Assembly (NCBI RefSeq): GCF_900188485.1
Contig: NZ_FZPH01000003.1
Coordinates: 682,001 to 746,000, forward strand
Direction of reading: 5' to 3'
Source of the DNA: Asanoa hainanensis
Lineage (GTDB): Bacteria > Actinomycetota > Actinomycetes > Mycobacteriales > Micromonosporaceae
Length of the DNA: 64,000 nt
The notes under the pieces were generated by a model, which had not been told where the DNA came from, made no database searches, and saw nothing but the letters and a program-made list of their open reading frames with translations. The position numbers and the translations under genes were made by a program. Of this stretch, positions 19,797 through 31,240 are shown piece by piece; the stretch's first letter is position 1, and each line of letters begins with the position of its first letter.

Positions 19797-20816
19797 ATGC
19801 GTGCCCGCCTGTCCGACATCGCGCTCCGGGCGCGGGTCAGCGAGGCGACCGTCTCCCGGGTGCTCAACGACAAGCCGGGCGTCTCCCCGGACACCCGGGA
19901 GTCCGTCCTCGCGGCCCTCGACGCGCTCGGCCTCGAGCGCCCCGCCCGGCTGCGCAGACGCAGCGCGGGCCTGGTCGGCCTGGTGGTGCCGGAGCTGAAC
20001 AACCCGATCTTCCCGGAGTTCGCGCAGACCATCGAGTCGGCGCTGGCCCAACGCGGCTACACGCTGGTGCTCTGCACCCAGACCCCCGGCGGGGCGACCG
20101 AGGACGAGTACGTGGAGATCCTGCTCGACCGCCAGGTCAACGGCATCGTCTTCGTCTCGGGGCTGCACGCCGACGCCACGGGCGACCCGGACCGCTACCG
20201 CCGGCTGGTCGCCCGCGAGCTGCCCATCGTGCTGGTCAACGGCTTCGTCGACGGGCTCGCCGCACCGTTCGTCTCGCCTGACGAGCAGGCCGCCGCCGAG
20301 CTCGCCGTGTCCTATCTCACGAGCCTCGGCCACCGGCGCATCGGGCTGATCAGCGGCCCGGACCGGTTCCTGCCGGTCCGGCGCAAGATCGCGGGCTACC
20401 GAGCCACGATGCGGAACCTGCTGGGCGCCGCGGACGCCGAGCTCGACGAGCTGGTCTCGCTGTCGCTGTTCGGCGTCGAGGGCGGCGAGGCGGCCACCCA
20501 CCGGCTGCTCGACGCCGGGGTCACCGGCATCGTCTGCGGCTCCGACATGATGGCGCTCGGCGCGATCCGCAGCGTGCGGCGCCGCGGGCTGCGGGTCCCG
20601 GACGACGTCTCGGTGGTCGGCTACGACGGCTCGCCGCTGATGGCGTTCACCGACCCGCCGCTGACGACGGTCCGTCAGCCGGTCGAGGCGATGGCGGTCG
20701 CGGCGGTGCGCGCGCTGGTCGACGAGATCGAGGGCCACGCCGCACCCCATTCGGAGTATCTGTTCCGCCCTGAGCTGGTCGTCCGGTCGTCGACCGCGAT
20801 CGCCAGAACGGCCTGA
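19797..20816 (+). CDS. LacI-family transcriptional regulator
   Basis: A 339-residue sugar-responsive repressor. N-terminal HTH: 'LSDIALRARVSEATVSRVLN' (5-24) with the hinge helix region after it, then a periplasmic-binding-protein-like effector domain ('GLVVPELNNPIFPEFAQTIE', 'GHRRIGLISGP', 'DDVSVVGYDGSPL'). ATG 19797 is chosen because a TATCGT -10 box is 6 bases upstream and the HTH then begins at the normal distance. Directly upstream of a GH13 alpha-glucosidase gene with a strong palindrome between them, so it probably controls maltose/oligoglucoside use. Confidence 0.93.
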   Translation: MRARLSDIALRARVSEATVSRVLNDKPGVSPDTRESVLAALDALGLERPARLRRRSAGLVGLVVPELNNPIFPEFAQTIESALAQRGYTLVLCTQTPGGATEDEYVEILLDRQVNGIVFVSGLHADATGDPDRYRRLVARELPIVLVNGFVDGLAAPFVSPDEQAAAELAVSYLTSLGHRRIGLISGPDRFLPVRRKIAGYRATMRNLLGAADAELDELVSLSLFGVEGGEAATHRLLDAGVTGIVCGSDMMALGAIRSVRRRGLRVPDDVSVVGYDGSPLMAFTDPPLTTVRQPVEAMAVAAVRALVDEIEGHAAPHSEYLFRPELVVRSSTAIARTA

Positions 20817-20825
20817 CCGACTCCC

Positions 20826-20844
20826 CTTGCGCAGCTTGCGCAAG
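20826..20844. promoter_or_regulatory. LacI-family operator before alpha-glucosidase gene
   Basis: CTTGCGCAGCTTGCGCAAG: 8-base arms around a 3-base centre, in the 77-base gap between the LacI gene and the GH13 gene. The CTTGC half-site is like operators of actinobacterial maltose regulators. Binding by the adjacent LacI protein is inferred. Confidence 0.65.
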
Positions 20845-20893
20845 CCCTGTCGGGTCCTTGCAGAGTCAGCCTTGTTTCCGGCATGCTTCTCCG

Positions 20894-22513
20894 GTGCCAA
20901 AAGAACGGGGTCATTTCGCATTCAATGCGGATGAAGCAGGCGCAGGCTGGTGGCGCGACGCGGTCGTCTACCAGGTCTACGTGCGCAGCTTCGCCGACTC
21001 GGACGGCGACGGCATCGGCGACCTGGCCGGCCTGAGCGAGCGGTTGCCCTACCTCCGCGACCTCGGCGTCGACGCCGTCTGGCTGACGCCGTTCTACCGG
21101 TCGCCGATGGTCGACGGCGGATACGACGTGACCGACTACCGCGAGGTCGACCCGATGTTCGGGGACCTCGCGGACTTCGACGCGATGCTGGCCGACGCAC
21201 ACGCGTACGGCCTGCGGGTGATCATCGATGTGGTCCCCAACCACACGTCGAGCGCGCATCGCTGGTTCCAGGCGGCCATCGCCGCACCCGCCGGTTCGCC
21301 CGAGCGGCAGCGCTACATCTTCCGCGACGGTCGCGGCCCGGACGGCGCCGAGCCGCCCAACGACTGGGAGTCCATCTTCGGCGGCGACGCCTGGACCCGG
21401 CTGCCCGACGGCCAGTGGTACCTGCACATCTTCGACCCCGAGCAGCCCGACCTGAACTGGGAGCTGCCCGAGGTGCGGGCCGAGTTCGAGGACATCCTGC
21501 GGTTCTGGCTCGACCGGGGTGTCGACGGCTTCCGGGTCGACGTGGCGCACGGCAACATCAAGGCCCCCGGCCTGCCCGACGTCGGCTACAGCAGCAAGAC
21601 CGGCCGCAACCAGCGCCAGAGCCGGCTGCTCGAAGGCACCCGGCTCCCCTACTTCGACCAGGACGGCGTGCACGAGATCTACCGCGTCTGGCGCCGGATC
21701 CTCGACAGCTATCCCGGCGGCCGGATGGCGGTCGCGGAGGCCTGGGCGTCCAGCCCGGAGCGGCTGGCCCGCTACGTCGGCAAGGACGAGCTGCACCAGG
21801 TCTTCAACTTCGACTTCCTGCACGCCACCTGGTCCGTGGACTCGTTCCGCAAGGTGATCGACACCGCGCTGGCCGAGGCGACCCTGGTCGGTGCGCCGAC
21901 CACCTGGGTGCTCTCCAACCACGACAAGCAACGGCACGTCACGCGGTACGGCGGCGGCGCGCTCGGCCTGCGCCGGGCCCGGGCGGCGGCGTTGCTGATG
22001 CTCGCCCTGCCCGGCGTGGCCTACCTCTACCAGGGTGAGGAGCTCGGCCTGGACGAGGTCCTCGACCTGCCTGACGAGCTGCGCCAGGACCCGGCGTTCC
22101 GGCGCACCGGCGAGAGCCGCGACGGCTGCCGGGTGCCGCTGCCCTGGTCCGGCGACGCGGCACCGTTCGGGTTCGGCCCGGCCGGAGCCTGGCTGCCGGC
22201 GCCGACCGCCTGGGTCGCGCACACCGTGGCCGCGCAGGAGCAGGACCCGGGCTCGACGCTGGAGCTCTACCGGGCCGCCCTGCGGCTGCGCCGCGCCGAG
22301 CCGTCGCTGCGCGGTGGCGAGCTCACCTGGACCGAGGCCGAACCGGGCGTGCTGGCGTTCCGCCGCGGCGAGCTGACCTGCGTGGTCAACCTGGGCGGCG
22401 AGCCGGTCGACGTGCGCCGGTACGGCACACCGATCCTGGCCAGCGCGGCCCTCGACGGAGATTTCCTGCCCGTCGACGCGGCGGCATGGTTGAAACCGGT
22501 GCCGTTGGGGTAA
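20894..22513 (+). CDS. GH13 alpha-glucosidase / oligo-1,6-glucosidase
   Basis: Hydrolyses terminal alpha-glucosidic bonds of maltose-type oligosaccharides; cytoplasmic, 539 residues. GH13 conserved regions: 'DVVPNHTS' (112-119), 'GFRVDVAHG' with nucleophile Asp216, 'VAEAWA' with acid/base Glu282, and 'LSNHDKQR' with Asp344. Start set at GTG 20894, giving the usual short N-terminus before 'WWRDAVVYQVYVRSF'; an in-frame TTG at 20858 is possible, and no clear ribosome site helps. Regulated by the upstream LacI protein in all likelihood. Exact linkage specificity cannot be read from sequence. Confidence 0.92.
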   Translation: MPKERGHFAFNADEAGAGWWRDAVVYQVYVRSFADSDGDGIGDLAGLSERLPYLRDLGVDAVWLTPFYRSPMVDGGYDVTDYREVDPMFGDLADFDAMLADAHAYGLRVIIDVVPNHTSSAHRWFQAAIAAPAGSPERQRYIFRDGRGPDGAEPPNDWESIFGGDAWTRLPDGQWYLHIFDPEQPDLNWELPEVRAEFEDILRFWLDRGVDGFRVDVAHGNIKAPGLPDVGYSSKTGRNQRQSRLLEGTRLPYFDQDGVHEIYRVWRRILDSYPGGRMAVAEAWASSPERLARYVGKDELHQVFNFDFLHATWSVDSFRKVIDTALAEATLVGAPTTWVLSNHDKQRHVTRYGGGALGLRRARAAALLMLALPGVAYLYQGEELGLDEVLDLPDELRQDPAFRRTGESRDGCRVPLPWSGDAAPFGFGPAGAWLPAPTAWVAHTVAAQEQDPGSTLELYRAALRLRRAEPSLRGGELTWTEAEPGVLAFRRGELTCVVNLGGEPVDVRRYGTPILASAALDGDFLPVDAAAWLKPVPLG

Positions 22514-22556
22514 CCCGTTACCTACGAGACCCCTGTGGTGGGGGTGTGGTGGGTAC

Positions 22557-22583
22557 GGTGCCCCGGTGACGAGCCGGGGCACC
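22557..22583. terminator. Terminator between convergent genes
   Basis: Hairpin GGTGCCCCGG - 7-base loop - CCGGGGCACC, 43 bases after the GH13 stop and just before the end of the reverse-strand gene at 22591. Placed to separate the two convergent transcripts. Confidence 0.7.
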
Positions 22584-22590
22584 ACCGCGT

Positions 22591-23031
22591 TCAGGGGTTG
22601 TCGGCGCGTGGGGCGGTGAGCTTGGCGGCGATCCGGCCCCAGCCGGCCATCACCTGGTCGGGCGTGGGCGGCACCGGCGCGTAGCCCTCGTCGTCCTCGC
22701 CGAAGTCCTCGTCGTCGGCGTCCTCGAGGTCGAGGTCGTCCAGCGAGCCGTCGGCGGGACGGTCGTCGCGGAAGGCCGAGATCCGGGCGGCCTCGATCTC
22801 ACCGCGGATCTCGGCGGCGGAGATGTGCGGCATGCACGGCTCGACGACGGCCATCAACTCCTCGTCGGCGACCACCGACTGGGCCAGCGCGAGGGCGTGC
22901 GGGCGCTCGTAGGGCCCGCTCACCACCGGCTCCCAGTCCTCGTCGTCACCCAGCGGGCCGAACGTGATGATCCATGGCAGCTCGTGTAGCGGCGAGTCGT
23001 CGGGCAGCCGCAAGGTCACCAGTGCACCCAT
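22591..23031 (-). CDS. Conserved-looking acidic protein of unknown function
   Basis: A 146-residue soluble protein I do not recognise. The N-terminal 90 residues are ordered ('MGALVTLRLPDDSPLHELPW', 'WIITFGPLGDDEDWEPVVSGPYERPHAL'), followed by a highly acidic stretch (Asp/Glu-rich, about residues 95-125) and a short helix at the end. ATG 23031 is 8 bases after the stop of the YihY gene, so it is very likely in one operon with it. The longer frame to 23091 runs back into that gene and is not used. Confidence 0.65.
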   Translation of the reverse strand: MGALVTLRLPDDSPLHELPWIITFGPLGDDEDWEPVVSGPYERPHALALAQSVVADEELMAVVEPCMPHISAAEIRGEIEAARISAFRDDRPADGSLDDLDLEDADDEDFGEDDEGYAPVPPTPDQVMAGWGRIAAKLTAPRADNP

Positions 23032-23038
23032 CCGACCA

Positions 23039-24019
23039 TCATGCGCTGCCGGCCGCTCCCGGGTGTCCGTTCTCCGGGTCATCTTCGTCATGGTCGACCG
23101 GCGAGACCGTGTGCGGCGGTGCCGGCTCCGGCGGGTTCGCGCCCAGGTCGCGCACGGTGCCGTGGGTGTCGGTGGCGGCCACGGCGGCGGCCCAGATCAG
23201 GATCTGGTTGTACAGGTACAGATAGATCAACAAGCCGACGGGACCGATCAGCGCGTACGCCGCGTTGTCGCGCACCCAGTTGACGTAGAGCCGGCCGACC
23301 GAGTTGAGCACGGTCAGGCCGCCGCCGACCATGATCAACGGGATCAGCAGCCGGCGCGGGCTCATCCGGATCCGCGGGATCGCGCACAGCAGGGCGAAGG
23401 CGATCACCAGGTTGACCAGCACGGTAAGGAAATAGGTGAGCGCCATCAACCAGTCGCCGCCGTCGCCGATCGCCCAGACCAGCAGCGTCTTGAGCCCGTC
23501 GACGGCACCGACCGAGACGATCAGCATGACCAGCACGATGATCAGCACGAAGATGTCGATGATCCGGCGGACGACCAGGTTGCCCGGCTGCTGCTGGAAG
23601 CCATGCACCGCCCGCTGCGACGACCGGATCGCCTCGACCCAGCCGATGCCGGTGAAGACCAGGCCGACCAGGCCGACGATGCCGATCGGGCGCCCGGTGG
23701 TCTGCACACCGGAGACCGCGTCCTCGACGTTCTTGATGTCGAGGAACGGCAGGTTGTCGGTGAGGAAGTTGACGACCGCCTCGTTGACCTCGCCGTTGTT
23801 GAGCACGAAGCCGAACACCGCGTAGCCGACCAGGGCGAAGGCGAAGATCGCGAAGAAGCCGTAGTACGCGATGGCCGCGGCCAGCCGGCCGCCCAGCACA
23901 TAGCCGAACCGGTCGGCCGTGCGGTAGAAGTGGTCGAACGCCGCCGAGCGGGCCCGCGCACGGTCGAGGCCCCGGTTGATACCGGCCTCGAGCCGTGCGA
24001 AGACGTTCACACGGGACAT
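23039..24019 (-). CDS. YihY/BrkB family membrane protein
   Basis: A 326-residue inner-membrane protein of the YihY/virulence factor BrkB family, about six membrane segments. Family marks: 'LGGRLAAAIAYYGFFAIFAFALVG' near residues 42-65 (the conserved small-residue/Tyr stretch), and the late 'YVNWVRDNAAYALIGPVGLLIYLYLYNQILIWAAA'. The C-terminal 40 residues are polar and cytoplasmic. ATG 24019 starts the conserved region; upstream in-frame codons overlap trpS. The biochemical role of this family is not established. Confidence 0.9.
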   Translation of the reverse strand: MSRVNVFARLEAGINRGLDRARARSAAFDHFYRTADRFGYVLGGRLAAAIAYYGFFAIFAFALVGYAVFGFVLNNGEVNEAVVNFLTDNLPFLDIKNVEDAVSGVQTTGRPIGIVGLVGLVFTGIGWVEAIRSSQRAVHGFQQQPGNLVVRRIIDIFVLIIVLVMLIVSVGAVDGLKTLLVWAIGDGGDWLMALTYFLTVLVNLVIAFALLCAIPRIRMSPRRLLIPLIMVGGGLTVLNSVGRLYVNWVRDNAAYALIGPVGLLIYLYLYNQILIWAAAVAATDTHGTVRDLGANPPEPAPPHTVSPVDHDEDDPENGHPGAAGSA

Positions 24020-24053
24020 TCTTGCGGATCTAGCCGATCCGCGGTGGCGGGCG

Positions 24054-26903
<2,850 letters not shown>

Positions 26904-26907
<4 letters not shown>

Positions 26908-27899
26908 TCCCGCGCGGTGGCCGACTCGCGGGTGGGCAGCATCGGCATCGGGATGGTCGCGATCACCTGGGCCGGCTCGGCAGCGGGCGACGGGGCGGCG
27001 GCCTGGATGCCGACCCGGGCCACCCGGCGGCCGTCGAGCTCGAGCACCCGCAGCACCCAACCCTCGTCACCGGGGACGCGGGCCTCGTCACCGACCTCGG
27101 GCACGCGACCCAGGCTGGCCATCACATAGCCGCCGACCGTCTCGTACGGCCCGGGTGGCAGGTCGAAGCCCGCGCGCTCGGCGAAGTCCGCGAGGTTGAG
27201 CCGGCCGTCCAGGTCGGTCGCGCGGCCCGGGATCGGGTCCGGCTCGACGTCGTACTCGTCGTGGATCTCGCCGACCACCTCTTCGATGAGGTCCTCGAGA
27301 GTGACGATGCCGGCGGTGCCGCCGTACTCGTCGATCACGACCGCCAGATGGTGCCGCTCGCGGCGCATCTCGGTGAGCGCGACCAGCACCCGCTTGCTCG
27401 CCGGTATCCGCTTCACCTCCCGGGTCAGCTCGCCGACGGTCAGCCGCCCGTCGCCGTCCGGGCGGATCAGCAGGTCGCGCAGGTGCACGAAGCCGACCAC
27501 GTCGTCCTGCGTGCCGTCGACCACGGGATAGCGGGTGTGGGTCTCCACCCGGATCCGCTCGGCGACGTCCGTCAGCGTCTGCCGCGCGGACAGGAAGGTG
27601 ACCTCGGTGCGGGGCCGCATCACCTCGCGCACCATGGTGTCGCGGGCCACCAGCACCTCGTCGATGATCCGGCGCTCGACCGGGTCCAGGCGGGTGTTGG
27701 CGGCGACCAGGTCGCGCAGGTCGGCCTCGCTGATCTGCTCCCGCCCGGCCGACGGGTCGGCGCCGAGGGCCGCGGTCAGCCCATCGGCCGTCCGCACGAC
27801 GAGGCGGGCCAGGCGCCGGGCGACCGGACCGGGATTGCGTTGGGGACGCCCCGTCGGAAAGCGCCGACGGGGCCCGGCTGTGCCGGGTTGGTCCTGCAT
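26904..27899 (-). CDS. CorC/HlyC-type CBS-domain protein without membrane domain
   Basis: A 331-residue protein with a CBS pair (about 95-220: 'VMRPRTEVTFLSA', 'VVGFVHLRDLLIRP', 'VIDEYGGTAGIVTLEDLIEEVVGEI') and a C-terminal CorC_HlyC domain ('VGGYVMASLGRVPEVGDEA'). The CNNM/DUF21 membrane domain seen in most actinobacterial relatives is missing, as in E. coli CorC. The start is ATG 27899 with a TACGAT -10 box 6 bases upstream (leaderless). Its last bases overlap the convergent propeller gene. Role in Mg2+/Co2+ handling or in membrane physiology is by family only. Confidence 0.85.
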
Positions 27900-27905
27900 G
27901 AAGCG

Positions 27906-27911
27906 ATCGTA
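27906..27911 (-). promoter_or_regulatory. -10 box of the CBS/CorC gene (leaderless)
   Basis: TACGAT on the reverse strand with 6 bases to ATG 27899. No ribosome binding site is present in those 6 bases. Confidence 0.5.
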
Positions 27912-27949
27912 GACACGTCCTGCTCGTCCCGCCGAACCGTTGTGATGGG

Positions 27950-29110
27950 ATGCAGGCCATGAGCTCCGTCCCCTCCCGCGCCGCCGCGGGCTTCTCATCC
28001 GCTTTCGGCGCCGAACCGGCCGGGCTGTGGGCCGCGCCCGGGCGCGTCAACCTCATCGGTGAGCACACGGACTACAACGACGGTTTTGTGCTCCCCTTCG
28101 CACTCCCGCACCGGGTGGTGGTCGGGGCGACGGCCCGGCCCGAGCCGCGGTGGCGGGTGTGGTCGGAGCAGACCGGTGAGACGGTCGAGTTCGGTGCGGC
28201 CGAGGCCGACGATCCCGGGCGCGTCGAGGGCTGGGCCGGTTACGTCGCGGGCGTGGTGTGGACCCTGCGATCCAAGGGGTACGAGGTGCCGGGCGCGGAC
28301 CTGGCCGTCGCCTCCGACGTGCCGGCAGGCGCCGGGCTCTCGTCCTCGGCGGCGCTGGAGTCGGCCGTGCTGACCGCCCTCGCCGACCTCGGTGACCTGT
28401 CGGTGCCGGTCGAGGAACGCCCCGGGCTCGCGCAGCGGGCGGAGAACGACTACGTCGGCATGCCCTGCGGGATCATGGACCAGTCCGCCTCGATTCGCGC
28501 GGAGGCCGGCCACGCACTCTTCCTGGACTGCCGCTCGCTGGATATCGAGCAGATTCCGTTCGACGTCGCCTCCTCCGGGCTGGCCGTGCTGGTGGTCGAC
28601 ACCCGGGCGCCGCACCGGCATGCCGGCGGCGAGTACGCGACCCGGCGCCGGGCGTGCGAGGAAGCGGCGGCGTTGCTCGGCGTCGCGGCGCTGCGCGACG
28701 TGCACGACCTGGACAAGGCGCTGGCCGCGCTGCCCGACGACGTGATGCGCCGCCGGGTGCGGCACGTGGTGACCGAGAACCAGCGGGTGCTGGACACGGT
28801 CGAGCTGCTCCGCGCCGGCCGGGTACGCGAGATCGGCCCGCTGCTGACCGCCTCACACGCCTCGATGCGCGACGACTTCGAGATCACCGTGCCGGAGGTC
28901 GACCTCGCGGTGTCGACGGCGCTGTCCGCGGGTGCCTACGGCGCCCGGATGACCGGCGGCGGCTTCGGCGGCTGCGTGCTCGCGCTGGTCGACGCCGCCG
29001 ACACCGAACGGGTGGCCGCCGCGGTCGCCGCCGCCTATGCCGGGCGGGGCTTCACCGAGCCGGTCTGGTTCGCCGCCCGTCCGGGCGCCGGGGCGGAACG
29101 CATCGGGTGA
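27950..29110 (+). CDS. galK: Galactokinase
   Basis: Phosphorylates galactose to galactose-1-phosphate (Leloir pathway), GHMP kinase family, 386 residues. The galactokinase signature 'GRVNLIGEHTDYNDG' lies near residues 31-45, the ATP loop 'PAGAGLSSSAALE' at about 124-136, and 'GARMTGGGFGGCVLAL' is the C-terminal GHMP motif. The start is ATG 27950 or ATG 27959; both are plausible. No galT or galE is next to it. The following membrane protein gene overlaps the stop (GTGA), so they form an operon. Confidence 0.95.
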   Translation: MQAMSSVPSRAAAGFSSAFGAEPAGLWAAPGRVNLIGEHTDYNDGFVLPFALPHRVVVGATARPEPRWRVWSEQTGETVEFGAAEADDPGRVEGWAGYVAGVVWTLRSKGYEVPGADLAVASDVPAGAGLSSSAALESAVLTALADLGDLSVPVEERPGLAQRAENDYVGMPCGIMDQSASIRAEAGHALFLDCRSLDIEQIPFDVASSGLAVLVVDTRAPHRHAGGEYATRRRACEEAAALLGVAALRDVHDLDKALAALPDDVMRRRVRHVVTENQRVLDTVELLRAGRVREIGPLLTASHASMRDDFEITVPEVDLAVSTALSAGAYGARMTGGGFGGCVLALVDAADTERVAAAVAAAYAGRGFTEPVWFAARPGAGAERIG

Positions 29111-29859
29111 CCGCCGCGCGGCGGATCCCGCTCACCTTGGCCGTCTTCGCGGTCACGGCGGCGTTCAGCCTGGCGCAGTTCTCCTTCCCGGCGGTACTGA
29201 CCTCGCTGCAACGCACGCCGGCGATCCGCGACGGCCAGGTGTGGCGGTTGGTCACGTCGCTGCTCGTCCAGGACGGCGGCTGGTTCGGCACGATCTCGAA
29301 CCTGTTCTTCCTGCTCCTGGTCGGCGCCCTGGCCGAGCTCACCGTGCGGCGGTGGCTCTGGGCGACCTGCTACCTGGGCTGCGGCCTGGCGGCCGAGCTG
29401 ATCGCCCTGTCCTGGCAACCGACGGGCGGCGGCAACTCGATCGCCATCTGCGGCCTGGCCGGCGCCCTGACGGTCGCGCTCCTCGCCCGACCGCTGCGCC
29501 CGTCGGCGGCCTGGCGAACCGACGCCCTCGGCAGCGACCTACGCCCGCGCCACCTCTGGCTGCCGGCCGGCGTCGCCTGGTGGTCGGTCGCCCTCCTGGG
29601 CACCGCGTCGGAGGTGGCCCTGTACATCGGCGCGGTTGGCGGCGTAGCGGTCCAGATCGCCCTGGTCGCCGGCGGCGAGCAAGGTCGCGGCAACCGAACC
29701 CTGGGCCGAATCGTCGCGGTGGGTGCGCTGTTGGTGGGCATCGCGCTGACGGCCCTACGCAACATCCACGGCCCACCGTTGCTCCTTGGCGCCGCCATTT
29801 GCTCTGCTTCCATATACGCATCGATGCGTATATGGAAGCAGAGCAAACGCGAGCGCTGA
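29107..29859 (+). CDS. Rhomboid-like membrane protein, probably inactive
   Basis: A 250-residue membrane protein with rhomboid layout: 'VWRLVTSLLVQDGGW...NLFFLLLVGALAE' resembles the TM1-TM2 region. In the TM4 position where proteases have GxSG, it reads 'GGGNSIAICGLAG': the Ser is present but the following Gly is Ile. At the TM6 His position it reads 'ALYIGAVGG', with Tyr instead of His. This suggests a pseudo-protease. The last ~20 codons run through a 50-bp perfect palindrome, so the natural C-terminus may have been changed. Coupled to galK by a 4-base overlap. Confidence 0.7.
   Translation: MTAARRIPLTLAVFAVTAAFSLAQFSFPAVLTSLQRTPAIRDGQVWRLVTSLLVQDGGWFGTISNLFFLLLVGALAELTVRRWLWATCYLGCGLAAELIALSWQPTGGGNSIAICGLAGALTVALLARPLRPSAAWRTDALGSDLRPRHLWLPAGVAWWSVALLGTASEVALYIGAVGGVAVQIALVAGGEQGRGNRTLGRIVAVGALLVGIALTALRNIHGPPLLLGAAICSASIYASMRIWKQSKRER
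29798..29847. repeat. 50-bp perfect palindrome without loop
   Basis: Each arm is 25 bases (29798-29822 and 29823-29847), exactly complementary, centred on ATCGAT and containing ATATACGCAT on each side. It lies inside the 3' end of the rhomboid-like gene and is far more AT-rich than the surroundings. The bases just outside (A at 29797, C at 29848) do not pair, so the edges are sharp. It could be a bidirectional terminator, an operator, or the footprint of a small palindromic element. Confidence 0.85.
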
Positions 29860-29947
29860 GCCACCGCGGACCTGGCAGCGGAGCGAAGCGGAGCGGTCCC
29901 TCGCGGGAGGAACGGTCCGGACCACCGCGAGCCCGAGTCAGGAAGCT

Positions 29948-31240
29948 CTAACTCGCCTCGACGATCATGCCAGCGGCAACGGTCCGATTACTCGACTCAT
30001 CAATGAGAATGAATCCGCCTGTCGTGCGGTTGCGGCGGTATTCGTCGGCGAGCAGGGGCGCTGTCGTGCGCAGCTTCAGCCTGCCGATCTCGTTGAGCTT
30101 CAGCTCGCCGGCTTCCTCGTCGCGGTGCAGTGAGTTGACGTCGAGGCGGTAGTGCAGGTCGCGGACGACGGCCCGCACAGAGCGCGTGGTGTGCTTGAGC
30201 GAATATTTCCCACCCACCCGCAGCGGCCGACTCTCGTCGAGCCAGCAGACCATCGCCTCGATGTCCTGGGCTACCGCCGGCGCGTTGTTGGGCCGGCAGA
30301 TCAGGTCGCCGCGCGAGATGTCGATCTCGTCTTCGAGGCGCACGGTCACCGACATCGGCGGGAACGCCTCGGCGACCGGACCGTCGGCGGTGTCGATCGC
30401 GGCGATCCGGCTGGTGAGGCCCGACGGCAGCACCATCACCTCGTCGCCGGGCTTGAGCACGCCGGACGCCACCTGGCCCGCGTAGCCGCGGTAGTCGGTC
30501 ACCGTCGTCGACTGCGGCCGGATCACGTACTGCACCGGGAAGCGCACGTCGACCAGGTTGCGGTCCGAGGCGATGTGCACGCGCTCCAGGTGGTGGAGCA
30601 GCGACGGGCCCTCGTACCAGGGCATGTTCTCCGAGCGCGAGGCAATGTTGTCGCCCTTGAGCGCGGAGATCGGGATCACCGAGAGGTCGGGCGCCTCGAG
30701 CTTGGCGGCGAACGCGGTGAACTCGTCGGCGATCTGCTCGAAGACCTCCTGCGACCAGTCGACCAGGTCCATCTTGTTGACGCAGAGGACCAGGTGCGGC
30801 ACGCGCAGCAGGGAGCAGAGGAAGGCGTGCCGGCGGGACTGCTCGACCAGGCCCTTGCGGGCGTCGACCAGGATCAGCGCCAGGTCCGCGGTGGACGCTC
30901 CGGTCACCATGTTGCGGGTGTACTGGATGTGCCCCGGCGTGTCGGCGATGATGAACTTCCGCCGCGGCGTCGCGAAGTAGCGGTAGGCGACGTCGATCGT
31001 GATGCCCTGCTCGCGCTCGGCCCGCAGGCCGTCGGTGAGCAGCGCCAGGTTGGTGTATTCGTCGCCGCGCGCCGCGCTGACCGCCTCGACGGCCGCGAGC
31101 TGGTCGGTGAACAGCGACTTGGTGTCGTAGAGCAGCCGGCCGATCAGGGTCGACTTGCCGTCGTCGACGCTGCCCGCGGTGGCGAACCGGAGCAGGTCCA
31201 TGGCGCGCTGCTCGCTGGCAGCGACGGTGGGTGCCGACAT
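29948..31240 (-). CDS. cysN: Sulfate adenylyltransferase subunit 1 (GTPase)
   Basis: GTP-driven large subunit of ATP sulfurylase, which with CysD makes APS from sulfate and ATP. 430 residues; an EF-Tu-like G domain: 'GSVDDGKST' (24-32), 'DTPGH' and 'NKMD', then beta-barrel domains. There is no fused APS kinase (CysC), which would make the protein about 600 residues. The ATG 31240 start overlaps the cysD stop (TGATG). The frame open upstream belongs to the cysD shadow. Next to cysD, with cysQ just upstream. Confidence 0.96.
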   Translation of the reverse strand: MSAPTVAASEQRAMDLLRFATAGSVDDGKSTLIGRLLYDTKSLFTDQLAAVEAVSAARGDEYTNLALLTDGLRAEREQGITIDVAYRYFATPRRKFIIADTPGHIQYTRNMVTGASTADLALILVDARKGLVEQSRRHAFLCSLLRVPHLVLCVNKMDLVDWSQEVFEQIADEFTAFAAKLEAPDLSVIPISALKGDNIASRSENMPWYEGPSLLHHLERVHIASDRNLVDVRFPVQYVIRPQSTTVTDYRGYAGQVASGVLKPGDEVMVLPSGLTSRIAAIDTADGPVAEAFPPMSVTVRLEDEIDISRGDLICRPNNAPAVAQDIEAMVCWLDESRPLRVGGKYSLKHTTRSVRAVVRDLHYRLDVNSLHRDEEAGELKLNEIGRLKLRTTAPLLADEYRRNRTTGGFILIDESSNRTVAAGMIVEAS

